64,000 nucleotides of DNA from Desulfobacteraceae bacterium UBA5616 (GCA_002423615.1 DIKO01000011.1:1-64000), one strand, 5' to 3'; shown: positions 50,252 through 58,911, numbered from the stretch's first letter. The notes: generated by a model from the sequence alone, not told the origin. Translations and numbers: made by a program.

Positions 50252-51268
50252 TCAAATATCTTTGGTAAAATTTTCTCCGGCATAAAACATCGACGGGCCC
50301 GTCAACACCTTCCAATCCGATTCTTCGAATAATTTCCGGCAATGGGCAACCGTCCCGCCGCGTCCGTCCTCTGTGTTTTCTTTGACATCCCTGGGGTTCG
50401 CTCCCATTTCAGCCCAGAATAAATTGGCCCCGGCGATGGCGCCCAGGCTGCAGGGTTCATGGGTGCAGTTGCCTTTCACCGCATGGGGCATTCCAAGCCG
50501 TGTTACCGCGACGATCTGGGCCATTCTCATCTCCGATATCATGCCGTATGACTCCAGGGGGCTTCCCGGAATCGTGATCCTTCTGGCGGCCCCGCTGAAT
50601 GCCGGCAGAAAAGATGCGGTAAACAGAATCATATCGGCGATCTCGCCGCTGGAATGCTCCGGCCCCACGGGTTCCACACAGGTCCCGACGGACAGGCCGG
50701 CCTCCTGAAAATGCCGGATGCTTTTCTTCCTTTGCCCGGGGTCTATGTTCGTGTCCGTGCCTTCGCGCAACCTCAGCGCATGATAGACCCCCTGGTATCC
50801 GGCCTCCTTTAATTTCACGGCGTTTTCAAGTGTCTGGTCCCCCACATTGGCGATCAACACGGTTTCGCTTTTCAGATGTTTTCGTATTTCCCCGGATATC
50901 TCGAGGAATCTGCCAAAGGCGTAATGGGCCGTGGTCATGACAAAAATCGCATTGGCGCCGTTTGTTTCGAGCAATTCAGCGTTTTGGACGGCTTCGTCGA
51001 AAGAAATTTCCCATCTTTTGTCAAACACGCTGTTCAGGGTTGAAAAGGAACAGAATTTACAGTCACATCCGCAGGGGGCGATATTCAGCGCAAACTGCGC
51101 GTGAACCTCGGCCTTATGGCCGCTGAGGGACTTGGACAGACGATTGGAACGGGCCATGATGGTGTAAACTTCCATGGCGTCGGAGGGAAAATCCAGCAGG
51201 AACAGCAGTTCTTCCCGGGTCAGTCTTTCGTCGTTTTCAGCTTTTTCCAAAATACCGGCAAGATCCAT
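50252..51268 (-). CDS. BioB/HydE/PylB-like radical SAM enzyme
   Basis: 338 residues from the ATG at 51268, which has GGAG 7 nt upstream. The cluster motif is CGCDCKFC (CX3CX2C). Order of elements fits the biotin synthase group: ALNIAPCGCDCKFCSF, an E in FDEAVQNAELL, VLIANVGDQTLENAVKLKEAG, YHALRLREGTDT and a late VKGNCTHEPCSLGAIAGANLFWAEMGANPRD. Members insert sulfur (BioB), build cofactors (HydE, HmdB) or rearrange lysine (PylB). The usual BioB [2Fe-2S] ligands are not evident, so biotin synthesis is unlikely. It opens a minus-strand set with a racemase-like protein and an APH kinase. Confidence 0.8.
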   Translation of the reverse strand: MDLAGILEKAENDERLTREELLFLLDFPSDAMEVYTIMARSNRLSKSLSGHKAEVHAQFALNIAPCGCDCKFCSFSTLNSVFDKRWEISFDEAVQNAELLETNGANAIFVMTTAHYAFGRFLEISGEIRKHLKSETVLIANVGDQTLENAVKLKEAGYQGVYHALRLREGTDTNIDPGQRKKSIRHFQEAGLSVGTCVEPVGPEHSSGEIADMILFTASFLPAFSGAARRITIPGSPLESYGMISEMRMAQIVAVTRLGMPHAVKGNCTHEPCSLGAIAGANLFWAEMGANPRDVKENTEDGRGGTVAHCRKLFEESDWKVLTGPSMFYAGENFTKDI

Positions 51269-51503
51269 TGGACTGCTCCATTTCTGTAGACGGTTATCAG
51301 GAAGATATGGGAATCCCCATATCATACGAATCCATGGGATTCAACAGAACTTCACCATTCCGGTGAGGAAAATAATCAGGAAAATCTTGACAAATCCCCG
51401 GGGCCGGGTCAAATTAATTTCCTTTGAACGTTACGCTTCCTCATCCGGCAGGATCTCCGATTCGAATCGACTGAATTTCAGGATGAACTAAAAAGGATGA
51501 CCA

Positions 51504-51983
51504 TTGAACGTTGAAACAGTCCGCATATTATCAACAGGAAGGGAAGTGACCCGGGAAGAAGTTCTTGAGATATTGAAAGACTGCGACCGCCAGGGGCTTG
51601 TCCCCCAGTTGGGAAACATGCAGAATCCGGACGCCCTGTGCAACTGCTGCCCGGACTGCTGCGTGAATCTGCTGGCCTTGAAAGCCATCCCCAAACCGGG
51701 GAAATACTCTACTTCCAGCTACTATTCAGCCGTCCACGCGGAAAAATGCACGGCGTGTGAGACCTGCATCGACCGCTCTCCCATGGGCGCCATCGCCATT
51801 GCCGACGACAATACCGCCCGGGTGAACACCGACCGCTGCATCGGCTGCGGCCTGTGCGTCAGCACCTGTCCGGAGGAAGCCCTGTACCTGATGCGGAAAC
51901 CCGAAGACCGGATCAAGGTCCCGCCGGTCAAAAACGACTTCATGAAATCATCGGCGGACTTTGAAGCGGACATTCCCTCATGA
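51504..51983 (+). CDS. Iron-sulfur protein with Cys-rich knuckle and 2[4Fe-4S] ferredoxin domain
   Basis: 159 residues beginning with TTG at 51504, 6 nt after AAGGA; a stop lies two codons upstream in frame. The first third (REVTREEVLEILKDCDRQGLV) and CNCCPDCCVNLLAL match the later part of a longer Fe-S family of about 300 or more residues. Then comes a bacterial ferredoxin: EKCTACETCIDRSPMGAI and DRCIGCGLCVSTCPEEAL. In the first motif the fourth Cys is replaced by Ser (CIDRSP), so that cluster may be absent or of 3Fe type. It probably transfers electrons. The missing N-terminal half may be lost, or this may be a short form. Confidence 0.75.
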   Translation: MNVETVRILSTGREVTREEVLEILKDCDRQGLVPQLGNMQNPDALCNCCPDCCVNLLALKAIPKPGKYSTSSYYSAVHAEKCTACETCIDRSPMGAIAIADDNTARVNTDRCIGCGLCVSTCPEEALYLMRKPEDRIKVPPVKNDFMKSSADFEADIPS

Positions 51984-52018
51984 CGGCTTGATGTTGAATT
52001 TCATACGGAAGGATCGGA

Positions 52019-52902
52019 ATGAACATGGAAAAAAATAACGGTGTATGGGAAGAATGGAAAAACTGGGAGACCCTTCTGCTGCAAACCCATAAAACATTCC
52101 CGGAAATAGGACTTCTGACCCTGAACCGGCCGGACAATGCCAACAGCGTCAACCTTCAGATGATTTCCGATTTATATGACTGTTTTGAATTTATGGAAAC
52201 CGCCTATGACTGCCGGGTCCTGATTTTCAATGGTTCGGGGAAAATGTTCTGCGCGGGTCTGGACCTGTTCGAAGACCCGCTGAAGAGCACGGCCGAACAT
52301 GATTTCAACAATTTTCCGGACACCCCGAAGCAGATTTTCCAGCGGCAGAAGCACAGCAGCGAGATCATCGTCAAGCTTCGCCGGATCCCCCAGCCGGTGG
52401 CGGCGGCGGTCCATCACGCCGCAGCGGGATTCGGCATGGCCTTTACCAATGCCTGCGATATCGTCGTGGCCTCCCGGAAAACCAAATTCTTGAACTCCTT
52501 CATTAAAACATTAAAATAGGGTTCGGCGGCGGAGACATGGGGTCATCGTATTTTCTGCCGCGGATTCTGGGCTTTCACAAGAGCGCCGAATTGCTTTACA
52601 CCGGGCGGGAGCTGTGGGCGGATGAAGCGTTCCAGCAGGGTTATGTGAATATCCTGGTGGAGGAACACGATGAGGTTCTGCCCAGGGCCGTGGACTTCAC
52701 CGTGGAGCAGTTGTTGACCAAGAGCCCCTTCGGGCTGAAGCTCACCAAGGAAATCCTCAATTTCAACATGGACGCGGGCGGCGTGGAACAGGCCATTCGT
52801 TTCGAAGACCGGAACCAGGCCCTGTCGGGCCTGTCCACCGACCTGGCCGAAGGCTTCGCCTCCTTCCATGAAAAACGAAAACCCCGATACGGCCGGCGAT
52901 AA
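52019..52902 (+). pseudogene. Enoyl-CoA hydratase/isomerase disrupted by an 8-bp tandem duplication
   Basis: The first frame (52019-52519) gives a crotonase start: GLLTLNRPDNANSVN, FNGSGKMFCAGLDL and QPVAAAVHHAAAGFGMAFTNACDIVVAS (oxyanion-hole strands), ending FLNSFIKTLK at a stop. The second frame (from 52537) continues with MGSSYFLPRILGFHKSAELLYTG and EGFASFHEKRKPRYG. At the break CATTAAAA occurs twice in tandem (52501-52508, 52509-52516). Deleting one copy restores SFIKIGFGGGDMGSSYFLPR and a single frame of about 291 residues, the normal size. The disruption is therefore a very recent slippage event, or an error. Confidence 0.92.
52501..52516 (+). repeat. Perfect 8-bp tandem duplication inside the crotonase gene
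   Basis: CATTAAAA is present twice without a gap (52501-52508 and 52509-52516). One copy would keep the reading frame open; two shift it and create a TAG stop shortly after. Confidence 0.95.
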
Positions 52903-52903
52903 C

Positions 52904-53908
52904 TTAAATCAGTTGGCCGAAAATCCGGTACAGGGCCACAATCATCACTCCTCCCAGGACATACGCCGCGTTTGCGAATACGGAAACAACGGCGTATTTT
53001 TTTATTTTCTTTCCGGCCGGGCCGCCGGGGTTTCCTGTTCCCGAGAACAATTCCATCAGGCCGGCCTTCCAGCCGGACACGGTTCCCCCGTAAAGTAAAA
53101 GCGCCAGGGGAATCCCCAGGATGCCCTCTTTGCCGGTCAGGATGCAAAACGGGCAGTGATGGTGGGGCAGCGCATAAATGTAGGGGCTGATACACGATAT
53201 CATGGCGGCGACGCCGAAAAAAAAGAAAAACGGCGATATCAGCCCGTAAACCAGTATCATGCGCCTTTTCCGGCGCATCAGGCCCCAGGCCCCCGTCGCG
53301 GCATAAAGGACCCCTGCGGCCGAAAACAGCCTCATGCCGGGGAACCGGGCCAAAAAACCTGCCGGCGAGGCACCCGGTCCTCCTGTGGGGTCAAAAACAA
53401 CGGCACAACAGGAGGTGGCCCCGGACGGATCCAGGTTTTGGAAAAACAGGCTTTGGACCAGGGTGTCCCCGGTCATCCAGGCTGCGAGAAAAACCAGCAG
53501 CACCCGCCGCTTTTCTCTGTTGGGGGTGTTCACGTCCTCTTTGTCCAGGGCATAAAGGGCAAGCCATGCCATAATCAGAAAAATGCCGCACATGCGCATC
53601 ATCAAAAGGGGGAAACCGAAAGCATTGGCGTTGAAGGTTCCCAGGGCGCACATGGCGCCGGGGATCTGCCTTCCCAGGTCAAAGGCCGAAGCCGAAAGAA
53701 AAAAAGGGGACGCCAGGTAATACATCCCCGCCAGGCTCAATATTGTGCTGCCCAGCATTTCCTGTTTTTCAAGCACCAGTTGACGCCTGGAATGACCGTC
53801 TTCACCCCGGACCAGGATAACGGCAGCGGGGATCGCCGCCCGGAACAGGAGCAACAGGGACACCACCGAACCCAGGGTCAGTCCCAGTACCCAGGGGGTC
53901 AGGATCAT
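52904..53908 (-). CDS. Polytopic membrane protein with HHHCPFC motif
   Basis: 334 residues with about eight membrane helices. Two Cys/His-rich spots stand out: GATSCCAVVFDP in a loop and SCISPYIYALPHHHCPFCIL, which has three His and a CXXC and could bind copper, haem or a disulfide. No family recognised with certainty. It is the last of six genes whose ends overlap by 4 nt (NosL-like, thioredoxin-like, small anchored protein, FtsX-type permease, LolD-type ATPase, this protein). Coupled expression suggests a common job in handling metal or thiols at the envelope. Confidence 0.7.
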   Translation of the reverse strand: MILTPWVLGLTLGSVVSLLLLFRAAIPAAVILVRGEDGHSRRQLVLEKQEMLGSTILSLAGMYYLASPFFLSASAFDLGRQIPGAMCALGTFNANAFGFPLLMMRMCGIFLIMAWLALYALDKEDVNTPNREKRRVLLVFLAAWMTGDTLVQSLFFQNLDPSGATSCCAVVFDPTGGPGASPAGFLARFPGMRLFSAAGVLYAATGAWGLMRRKRRMILVYGLISPFFFFFGVAAMISCISPYIYALPHHHCPFCILTGKEGILGIPLALLLYGGTVSGWKAGLMELFSGTGNPGGPAGKKIKKYAVVSVFANAAYVLGGVMIVALYRIFGQLI

Positions 53909-54582
53909 CTTTCTTCCCGCGCCAGGCGGCCTTTTTCAAGGGTCAACCGGATGTCCGGGCCTGCCGCATTCAGCAGTTCCGGCTGATGGGTAGCGATCAC
54001 CACGGTTTTTCCCCGGGTTTTCCAGTTTTGGATTTCCCGGGTGAGCATCTGCAATACGTCGTGATCCAGGTGGGTGGTGGGCTCGTCTGCAAATATCACA
54101 TCCGGGTCGTTGATCAGTGCCCTGGCAATGGCCAGGCGCTGTTTTTCTCCGCCGGACAACCGCCCGCACCGGACGTTCTCTTTTTCCTCCAGGCCGAACC
54201 GGCGAAGCAGCGCTTTTCCTTTGTTACGGATATCGGCCATCGGCCTTTCCGTGGGAATCAGGGAAAGGACCAGGTTCTGCCATACCGGTGCGGTCCGGAT
54301 GAAAAACCGTTCCTGAAAGATAATGCCCGTCCTGTTTCTCCGGATGCGGCTTCTGATCCGTTCCGGGAGCCGTGAGATGTCCATGCCGTCCAAATACACC
54401 CTCCCGGCATCCGGAGAAAGTATCCCGGCCATCAAGAGCATCAGGGTGGTTTTTCCGGAGCCGTTGTTTCCCGTCAAAAGGGTCAGGGCGCCGCGGGGAA
54501 TCGAGACCGAAACCTCGGAAACAGCGGTAATATCCTGATTTCCCGTTTCAAAAATTTTGGATACACCGGTTAAACGGATCAT
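53905..54582 (-). CDS. ABC transporter ATPase, LolD/MacB type
   Basis: 225 residues, the usual size for a MacB/LolD-type nucleotide-binding protein. Walker A is TGNNGSGKTTL, the Q-loop is GIIFQERFF, the signature is LSGGEKQRLAIARAL and Walker B is VIFADEPT followed by the H-loop VIATHQPEL. It pairs with the FtsX-type permease encoded just upstream with a 4-nt overlap. Such transporters often work by mechanotransmission on periplasmic partners rather than by moving small molecules through the membrane. Role inferred from its place in the NosL-like operon. Confidence 0.92.
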   Translation of the reverse strand: MIRLTGVSKIFETGNQDITAVSEVSVSIPRGALTLLTGNNGSGKTTLMLLMAGILSPDAGRVYLDGMDISRLPERIRSRIRRNRTGIIFQERFFIRTAPVWQNLVLSLIPTERPMADIRNKGKALLRRFGLEEKENVRCGRLSGGEKQRLAIARALINDPDVIFADEPTTHLDHDVLQMLTREIQNWKTRGKTVVIATHQPELLNAAGPDIRLTLEKGRLAREER

Positions 54583-55769
54583 CCATCTTCACCCCGGATC
54601 AATTCTCCGATATCCATGGTTGCGCTTTTCCAGGCGGACAAAAGAGATACGGCCATGTAGGGGAGCACCGTCAGGATCAGTATCAGAAAAAGGGGGCCGA
54701 AAGAAAAAACCGGAACCAGGTTCATGGAGGGAAAAAGGACCGACCATCCGAAAAGAACGGGCCGGAAAAGTACGGCGTCAAAACCGTACACATGGATGCA
54801 GGCCGCTGCAAATCCGCCGGTAAATGAAGCCCCGCTGATCATCGCCCCTTCCATGATCTTCAATTCCAGGATATCCTCGAAAGACCACCCTGCGGCCTTT
54901 AAAATCCCCAGTTCTCTTTTCTCAAGACCCGAGAGCACGGCTCCCTTGTTCCACAACAGGATCAGAAAGGATACCAGACACCCCATCCACAGCAAAAGGA
55001 CAAGGCCCCCCCGGAAATTAAAAACCGCCTCATAGGCCCTTTGCATCCATGTCCTGGAGATAACCCTGCAGGAGGGACACAGGCTTGAAATTTTTACCGC
55101 CGCCATGGGGATTTCAGCCGGATTTTTCACGGTAACCGCGATATCCGTGGCAAGGCCTTTGTCCATGTGGAAAAATTCACGAAGGTCCTTTTCGGGCATG
55201 ATGACCAGGTCCGCGGTCAGCATTGAAGAGACGGATGAGAATACACCGGCGATTTCAAAACTCTTAAGCTTCCCCTGGCCGTCCGTAAACGTGAGGTTTT
55301 TTCTCCCCTTCAGATTCAGGGCCTGCGGGACTTTTTCCCCTACCACGATTTTCCACCGCTCCCCGGGCTTGTAGAACCCGCCTTCCCGGAATGAAAAATC
55401 GCCGGAGAACATCTTCTCCCCTGTTATTTCATCCACCCCCCACAGGGTCAGATTCACGCCGGCATAAGGTTCATACAGGTATCCCCAGATCCTGGGCCGG
55501 GCCGATTCCACCCCCGTCACGCTCCTGATTTTTTCCGCAATGTCAACGGCAATGGGGGTCTGGCGTCCTCCGGACATCTCCTGGACGGTGAGTTCGGGGG
55601 CTGCGGCAAGGATATTTGCCGCCTCTTTTTTCAGGGAAGAAAGGGTCAGGATTACCGAAGCCGCCAAAAACACCACAATGATAAAAACCGCCGCCACCGG
55701 CAGATGGGCGGAATACCGGCGCAGGATGGACCCTGCGGCATAGTCCAGCAGGTTCAGACGGCGATTCAT
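54579..55769 (-). CDS. ABC transporter permease, FtsX/MacB type
   Basis: 396 residues. One N-terminal helix (VAAVFIIVVFLAASVIL), a periplasmic domain of about 210 residues, and three C-terminal helices with the FtsX core LVLLLWMGCLVSFLILLW, ELGILKAAGWSFEDILELKIMEGA and a final LTVLPYMAVSLLSAWK. The coupling helix KRELGILKAAGWS contacts the ATPase. A Cys pair (SLCPSCRV) is in the periplasmic domain near the membrane. Overlaps by 4 nt with both neighbours show tight coupling. Substrate or partner unknown. Confidence 0.88.
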   Translation of the reverse strand: MNRRLNLLDYAAGSILRRYSAHLPVAAVFIIVVFLAASVILTLSSLKKEAANILAAAPELTVQEMSGGRQTPIAVDIAEKIRSVTGVESARPRIWGYLYEPYAGVNLTLWGVDEITGEKMFSGDFSFREGGFYKPGERWKIVVGEKVPQALNLKGRKNLTFTDGQGKLKSFEIAGVFSSVSSMLTADLVIMPEKDLREFFHMDKGLATDIAVTVKNPAEIPMAAVKISSLCPSCRVISRTWMQRAYEAVFNFRGGLVLLLWMGCLVSFLILLWNKGAVLSGLEKRELGILKAAGWSFEDILELKIMEGAMISGASFTGGFAAACIHVYGFDAVLFRPVLFGWSVLFPSMNLVPVFSFGPLFLILILTVLPYMAVSLLSAWKSATMDIGELIRGEDG

Positions 55770-56080
55770 TTCCCCCCTCTTTCCATGTAATCCGGTAATG
55801 GAACGGCACGGGGCGAATAAAAGGAACCGGACGGGAAAATATCAAACCCCGCGGGAATGTCCTGGAACGGGGCGAAAACATCCGCCATGGACAAATGCCG
55901 GATGTATCGGGCTTCCGTTGCCGGCACCGGATCACTTAAGCCCAGGACGGCCGCGATCCGTTGTTTTTCATTCAATCCCCGGAGTCCATGATCGGCTGTT
56001 CTGCCGAGATAAAGGACACCGGCCAAACCAGCCAGGAAGAACAACAGTACAACGATGAGAAGTCCCCGGCAGGGTCTCAT
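55766..56080 (-). CDS. Small membrane-anchored protein
   Basis: 104 residues. One N-terminal helix (LLIVVLLFFLAGLAGVLYLG) anchors an 75-residue exported part with ARYIRHLSMADVFAPFQDIPAGFDIFP, rich in Pro and aromatic residues. No family recognised. It is translated from an ATGA overlap with the thioredoxin-like gene and overlaps the permease gene by 4 nt, so it probably belongs to the same complex. Confidence 0.65.
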   Translation of the reverse strand: MRPCRGLLIVVLLFFLAGLAGVLYLGRTADHGLRGLNEKQRIAAVLGLSDPVPATEARYIRHLSMADVFAPFQDIPAGFDIFPSGSFYSPRAVPLPDYMERGGK

Positions 56081-56607
56081 GATTTATCCCCACGCGGAAT
56101 TTGGGACCTCCGGATCAGGTCGCTTATGGCCGGCAGGAGTTGGGGGCCCATGATGTGCCCCCGGATGATCCCCTCTTCATCCACCAGAAGAATCAGGGAC
56201 ATGGGGAAAAAATATCTGAGTTTCGGGTATGCCTTGTAAAAACACCCGTCCCGGTCGTTGAACAGGGGGTGTCCCGGCCCCATTTTCTGCCGGATACGCC
56301 GGACCCGGGATTCCTTGTAGTCGAGGTTTACGGAAACAACGGCGACATTGTCAAACTCCCTGCCGGCATGCACGCCGGCCACCGCACGGATGGTGGGTTC
56401 CGAATAGGTCATGCAACACGCGGCTCCCCAGAAGTGGATCAGCAGCAGCCGGTCCGGACCCGCATAATCGTAAATCCCCACTTTTTTGCCCACGGCGTCG
56501 TAAAACACCATTCGGGGGAATTTATCCCCATCCCGGATCGGCGGCCGGGAGCACCCCCCGGCCGCCGTAAGGATGAAAACCGCAAGCCAGAGGCAGATTT
56601 TTCTCAC
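56077..56607 (-). CDS. TlpA/AhpC-like lipoprotein with CC instead of CXXC
   Basis: 176 residues. A lipoprotein signal (VFILTAAGGC) would place it on a membrane facing the periplasm. The thioredoxin fold is visible as RLLLIHFWGAACCMTYSEP, VAVVSVNLDY and MSLILLVDEEGIIRGHIMG. In TlpA and ResA the site is WCPPC; here it is ACCMT, so two neighbouring Cys replace CXXC. Vicinal Cys fit metal binding or an unusual disulfide more than standard thiol oxidoreduction. Encoded between the NosL-like and small anchored protein genes with 4-nt overlaps, which favours a metallochaperone role. Confidence 0.8.
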   Translation of the reverse strand: MRKICLWLAVFILTAAGGCSRPPIRDGDKFPRMVFYDAVGKKVGIYDYAGPDRLLLIHFWGAACCMTYSEPTIRAVAGVHAGREFDNVAVVSVNLDYKESRVRRIRQKMGPGHPLFNDRDGCFYKAYPKLRYFFPMSLILLVDEEGIIRGHIMGPQLLPAISDLIRRSQIPRGDKS

Positions 56608-57104
56608 ATGCCCTTGCCTTTTTTATTCCGGAGTTTTTGAATCAGTTCCGGGGTGATCTCCTCAAACCCGTAAATTTTTAAACCGTTATGATCCTTGAGA
56701 AACCCATTGGCCTGGCCCTTATCGGAAAAGGGGACCAGGTCCTTTCCCATGGGCCCTGTGATATCGCTTCCTTCGACATAGAACATGGCTTTCATGTCAT
56801 GCCACGCGAGGCTGTAATAGTCCTTTGCATACAGGGCTTTGACCTTCTTCTTGGTTTTAAATTTCCCCGGATCGAGATAAACGGCCATCAGGCACTTGAC
56901 CGCGCAAAAAGCGTCGTTGGTCCCGTCTTCGTATACCATCTGGGTGTGCCAGTGGGTGAACTCCGCCACCCGCATGCCGCAGGCCGGGCATTTGTGATCC
57001 TTTGTGACCGCCAAGGGACGGCAGTCATCGGCCCTGGTCCATGCCGCGGTGATGACCAGTATAAACAAGATCCCGGCTGAAACAATAAAAAATTTACCCT
57101 TCAT
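56604..57104 (-). CDS. NosL-family copper-binding protein
   Basis: 166 residues from the ATG at 57104, 5 nt after GAGAGG. A signal peptide (about 1-25, ending WTRAD) is followed by HKCPACGMRVAEFTHWHTQM, the NosL motif with CXXCGM and nearby His/Met that binds Cu(I), and NDAFCAVKCLMAVYLDP. The rest (GSDITGPMGKDLVPFS, GQANGFLKDHNG) matches NosL, which helps assemble the copper site of nitrous oxide reductase. No nosZ is in the window, so the target may be another enzyme. It is the first intact gene of the overlapping six-gene operon. Confidence 0.88.
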   Translation of the reverse strand: MKGKFFIVSAGILFILVITAAWTRADDCRPLAVTKDHKCPACGMRVAEFTHWHTQMVYEDGTNDAFCAVKCLMAVYLDPGKFKTKKKVKALYAKDYYSLAWHDMKAMFYVEGSDITGPMGKDLVPFSDKGQANGFLKDHNGLKIYGFEEITPELIQKLRNKKGKGM

Positions 57105-57164
57105 GTTCACCTCTCCGATCCGAAACTATTCTGAAAAATGCCGCACTGAGTTTCTGACGGCAGG

Positions 57165-58807
57165 TCAGGAAGCGATTTTCTCCACCCTGCACAACAGCGC
57201 CCGTGTCTGGACCGATCCCGTGGCCCTGCACTGGGACTCGTTGCCGGTGACCTGGTTGATGTTCACGCGCTCCCATCCTTTTTCCACGCCGTACCAGTAA
57301 CCATGCGGGGCGTGGACGACCCGTGGGTGAAGGCCGTCTTCGATCCGGGCCCTGATTTCGACTTCTCCCGTCATGGTTTTCAGCCGGACCCATTCCCCGT
57401 CCACGATGTTCAAACTTTCCGCGGTTTCCGGGTTGATGTCCAGCAGGGGATCCGGCGATAATTTCCGCAAAGAGGGGATGTTGCGATGGGCGGAATGATA
57501 ATAGACCACGTTTCTTCCGCCGGTGGTCAATATCAGGGGAAATTCCCGGTATAAATCAGGAGTGCTCACCGGGCTCTGGGGAGGTTCCCTAAAAACGGGA
57601 AGTGGCGATGCCCCGTCTTTTTCGGCGGCTTCCGAATACAGGTCCACCTTGCCCGTACCCGAGGGCGTCTTGAATCCTTTGTACTTCTCGTACCCCTTGT
57701 ACGCCAGGGGGATGCTGACGCACCCTTTTTCCCGGAATTCATCGAACGTCATGCCGATGGTCTCCAGCTTTTCCTGGCAGAACACGTGGTTCATCATCAT
57801 GAGGTCTTCCACGTCGTTTCGCTCCGTCCAGTGGGCCGGGGGAAGAACGACATCCGCCATGGCCGTGGTCGGCGTCTGGAAATAATCCACGGCAAACAGG
57901 AAGTCGAGGCCGGCCAGCGCTTTTTCGACATCCCGGGAATTGGCATAGGAGCACATGGCATTGCCGGCGAACAGCCCCAGGCCTTTCACCGGATAGGGCT
58001 TTTTCTCCAGGATGGCCTTCCAGAGCTGTTCGGGGATGCCCGAGGCCCGCGTGATGATGGGGAACACATCCAGCCCGATTCTCTTGTTCGCCTGCTCGGG
58101 GGGAAGGTTGGCCATGACGGAAAATTCGGGTCCGTAACAGCTGCGCCGGCCCGTGGGAGACCTGAAATTGGGGTTTCCCCCCTGGATTTCCAGGTTCCCG
58201 GTAATGGCGGCAAGGGATGCCAGGGCCCGGTTCAGGTCAAAGGCGTTTACGGCCTGTGAAGCCCCGGCCATACCCGGGCCGATGCAGGCGGGCTTTGTGG
58301 CGGCGTACAGTCGGGCAGCCCCTTCAATCTGTTCGGCGGGAATCCAGGTGATCTCCGAACACCGCTCCGGGGTGTATTCGGCCACATGGTCCTTCAACCG
58401 GTCGAAACCGGCGAGAAATAATTGGGAGAACCGTACGCGGCCATGAAACGATGCAGAAAAGGCGGTATCCCCCGCGTGGTTCCCGTGCCCACGGCAAAGG
58501 CTTCGGCCCCGTCTTTTTCCCGGATGCCGAGAAGTTTTTCTGAAATAAGCCCGGTGGCCTCATCCCAGGAAACCGGCGAAAACCTGCCCTGACCCCGACT
58601 GCCGGTCCTCACCAGCGGTTTGGTCACCCGCTCGGGATGATAAATGATCTCCATGACGGCTTTTCCCTTGGGGCAGAGAAACCCCTTGCTGAAAGGGTGG
58701 TCCTTGTCCCCCCTGATGCCCGTCAGTTTATCCCCGGTCACCTCAAGAATGACACCGCAACGGGAATGACACTCGAAACAAATGGATCTGATGTTTTTTA
58801 CACTCAC
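57165..58807 (-). pseudogene. Molybdopterin oxidoreductase with internal deletion and frameshift
   Basis: The gene starts with GTG at 58807 (GGAGG 5 nt upstream). The first frame gives a [4Fe-4S] motif (CFECHSRCGVIL and FLCPKGKA), SPVSWDEATGLISEKL and AAYGSPNYFSPV, then stops at 58394. From about 58410 another frame continues with FDRLKDHVAEYTPERCSEITW, GPGMAGASQAVN, LAAITGNLEIQGG and ADVVLPPAHWTERNDVEDL to the end at 57165 (AHWTERND and the HAPHGYWYGVEKGWE region bind the cofactor). Between the two parts a segment usually present in such enzymes, at a guess 130-150 residues with the metal-ligand region, is missing. The enzyme cannot be functional as drawn. Confidence 0.88.
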
Positions 58808-58882
58808 AGGAACCTCCGTCTGTTATTATCGAAGCTGCAAAAAAATATCCGGAATCGATTGACATGATTATCCTGAATCCAT

Positions 58883-58911
58883 CTTTAAACAGAAGTTCCG
58901 GTTTTTTTCAA
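58883..58911 (-). promoter_or_regulatory. Candidate sigma-70 promoter before the molybdopterin oxidoreductase
   Basis: On the minus strand TTGAAA (58911-58906) and TTAAAG (58888-58883) are 17 nt apart, about 75 nt before the GTG start at 58807. Confidence 0.35.

Noticed and set aside
58324..58563. A minus-strand frame covering the break in the molybdopterin oxidoreductase
   Set aside because: I tested whether it bridged the two parts; its sequence has no resemblance to the family, so the gap is a true loss.
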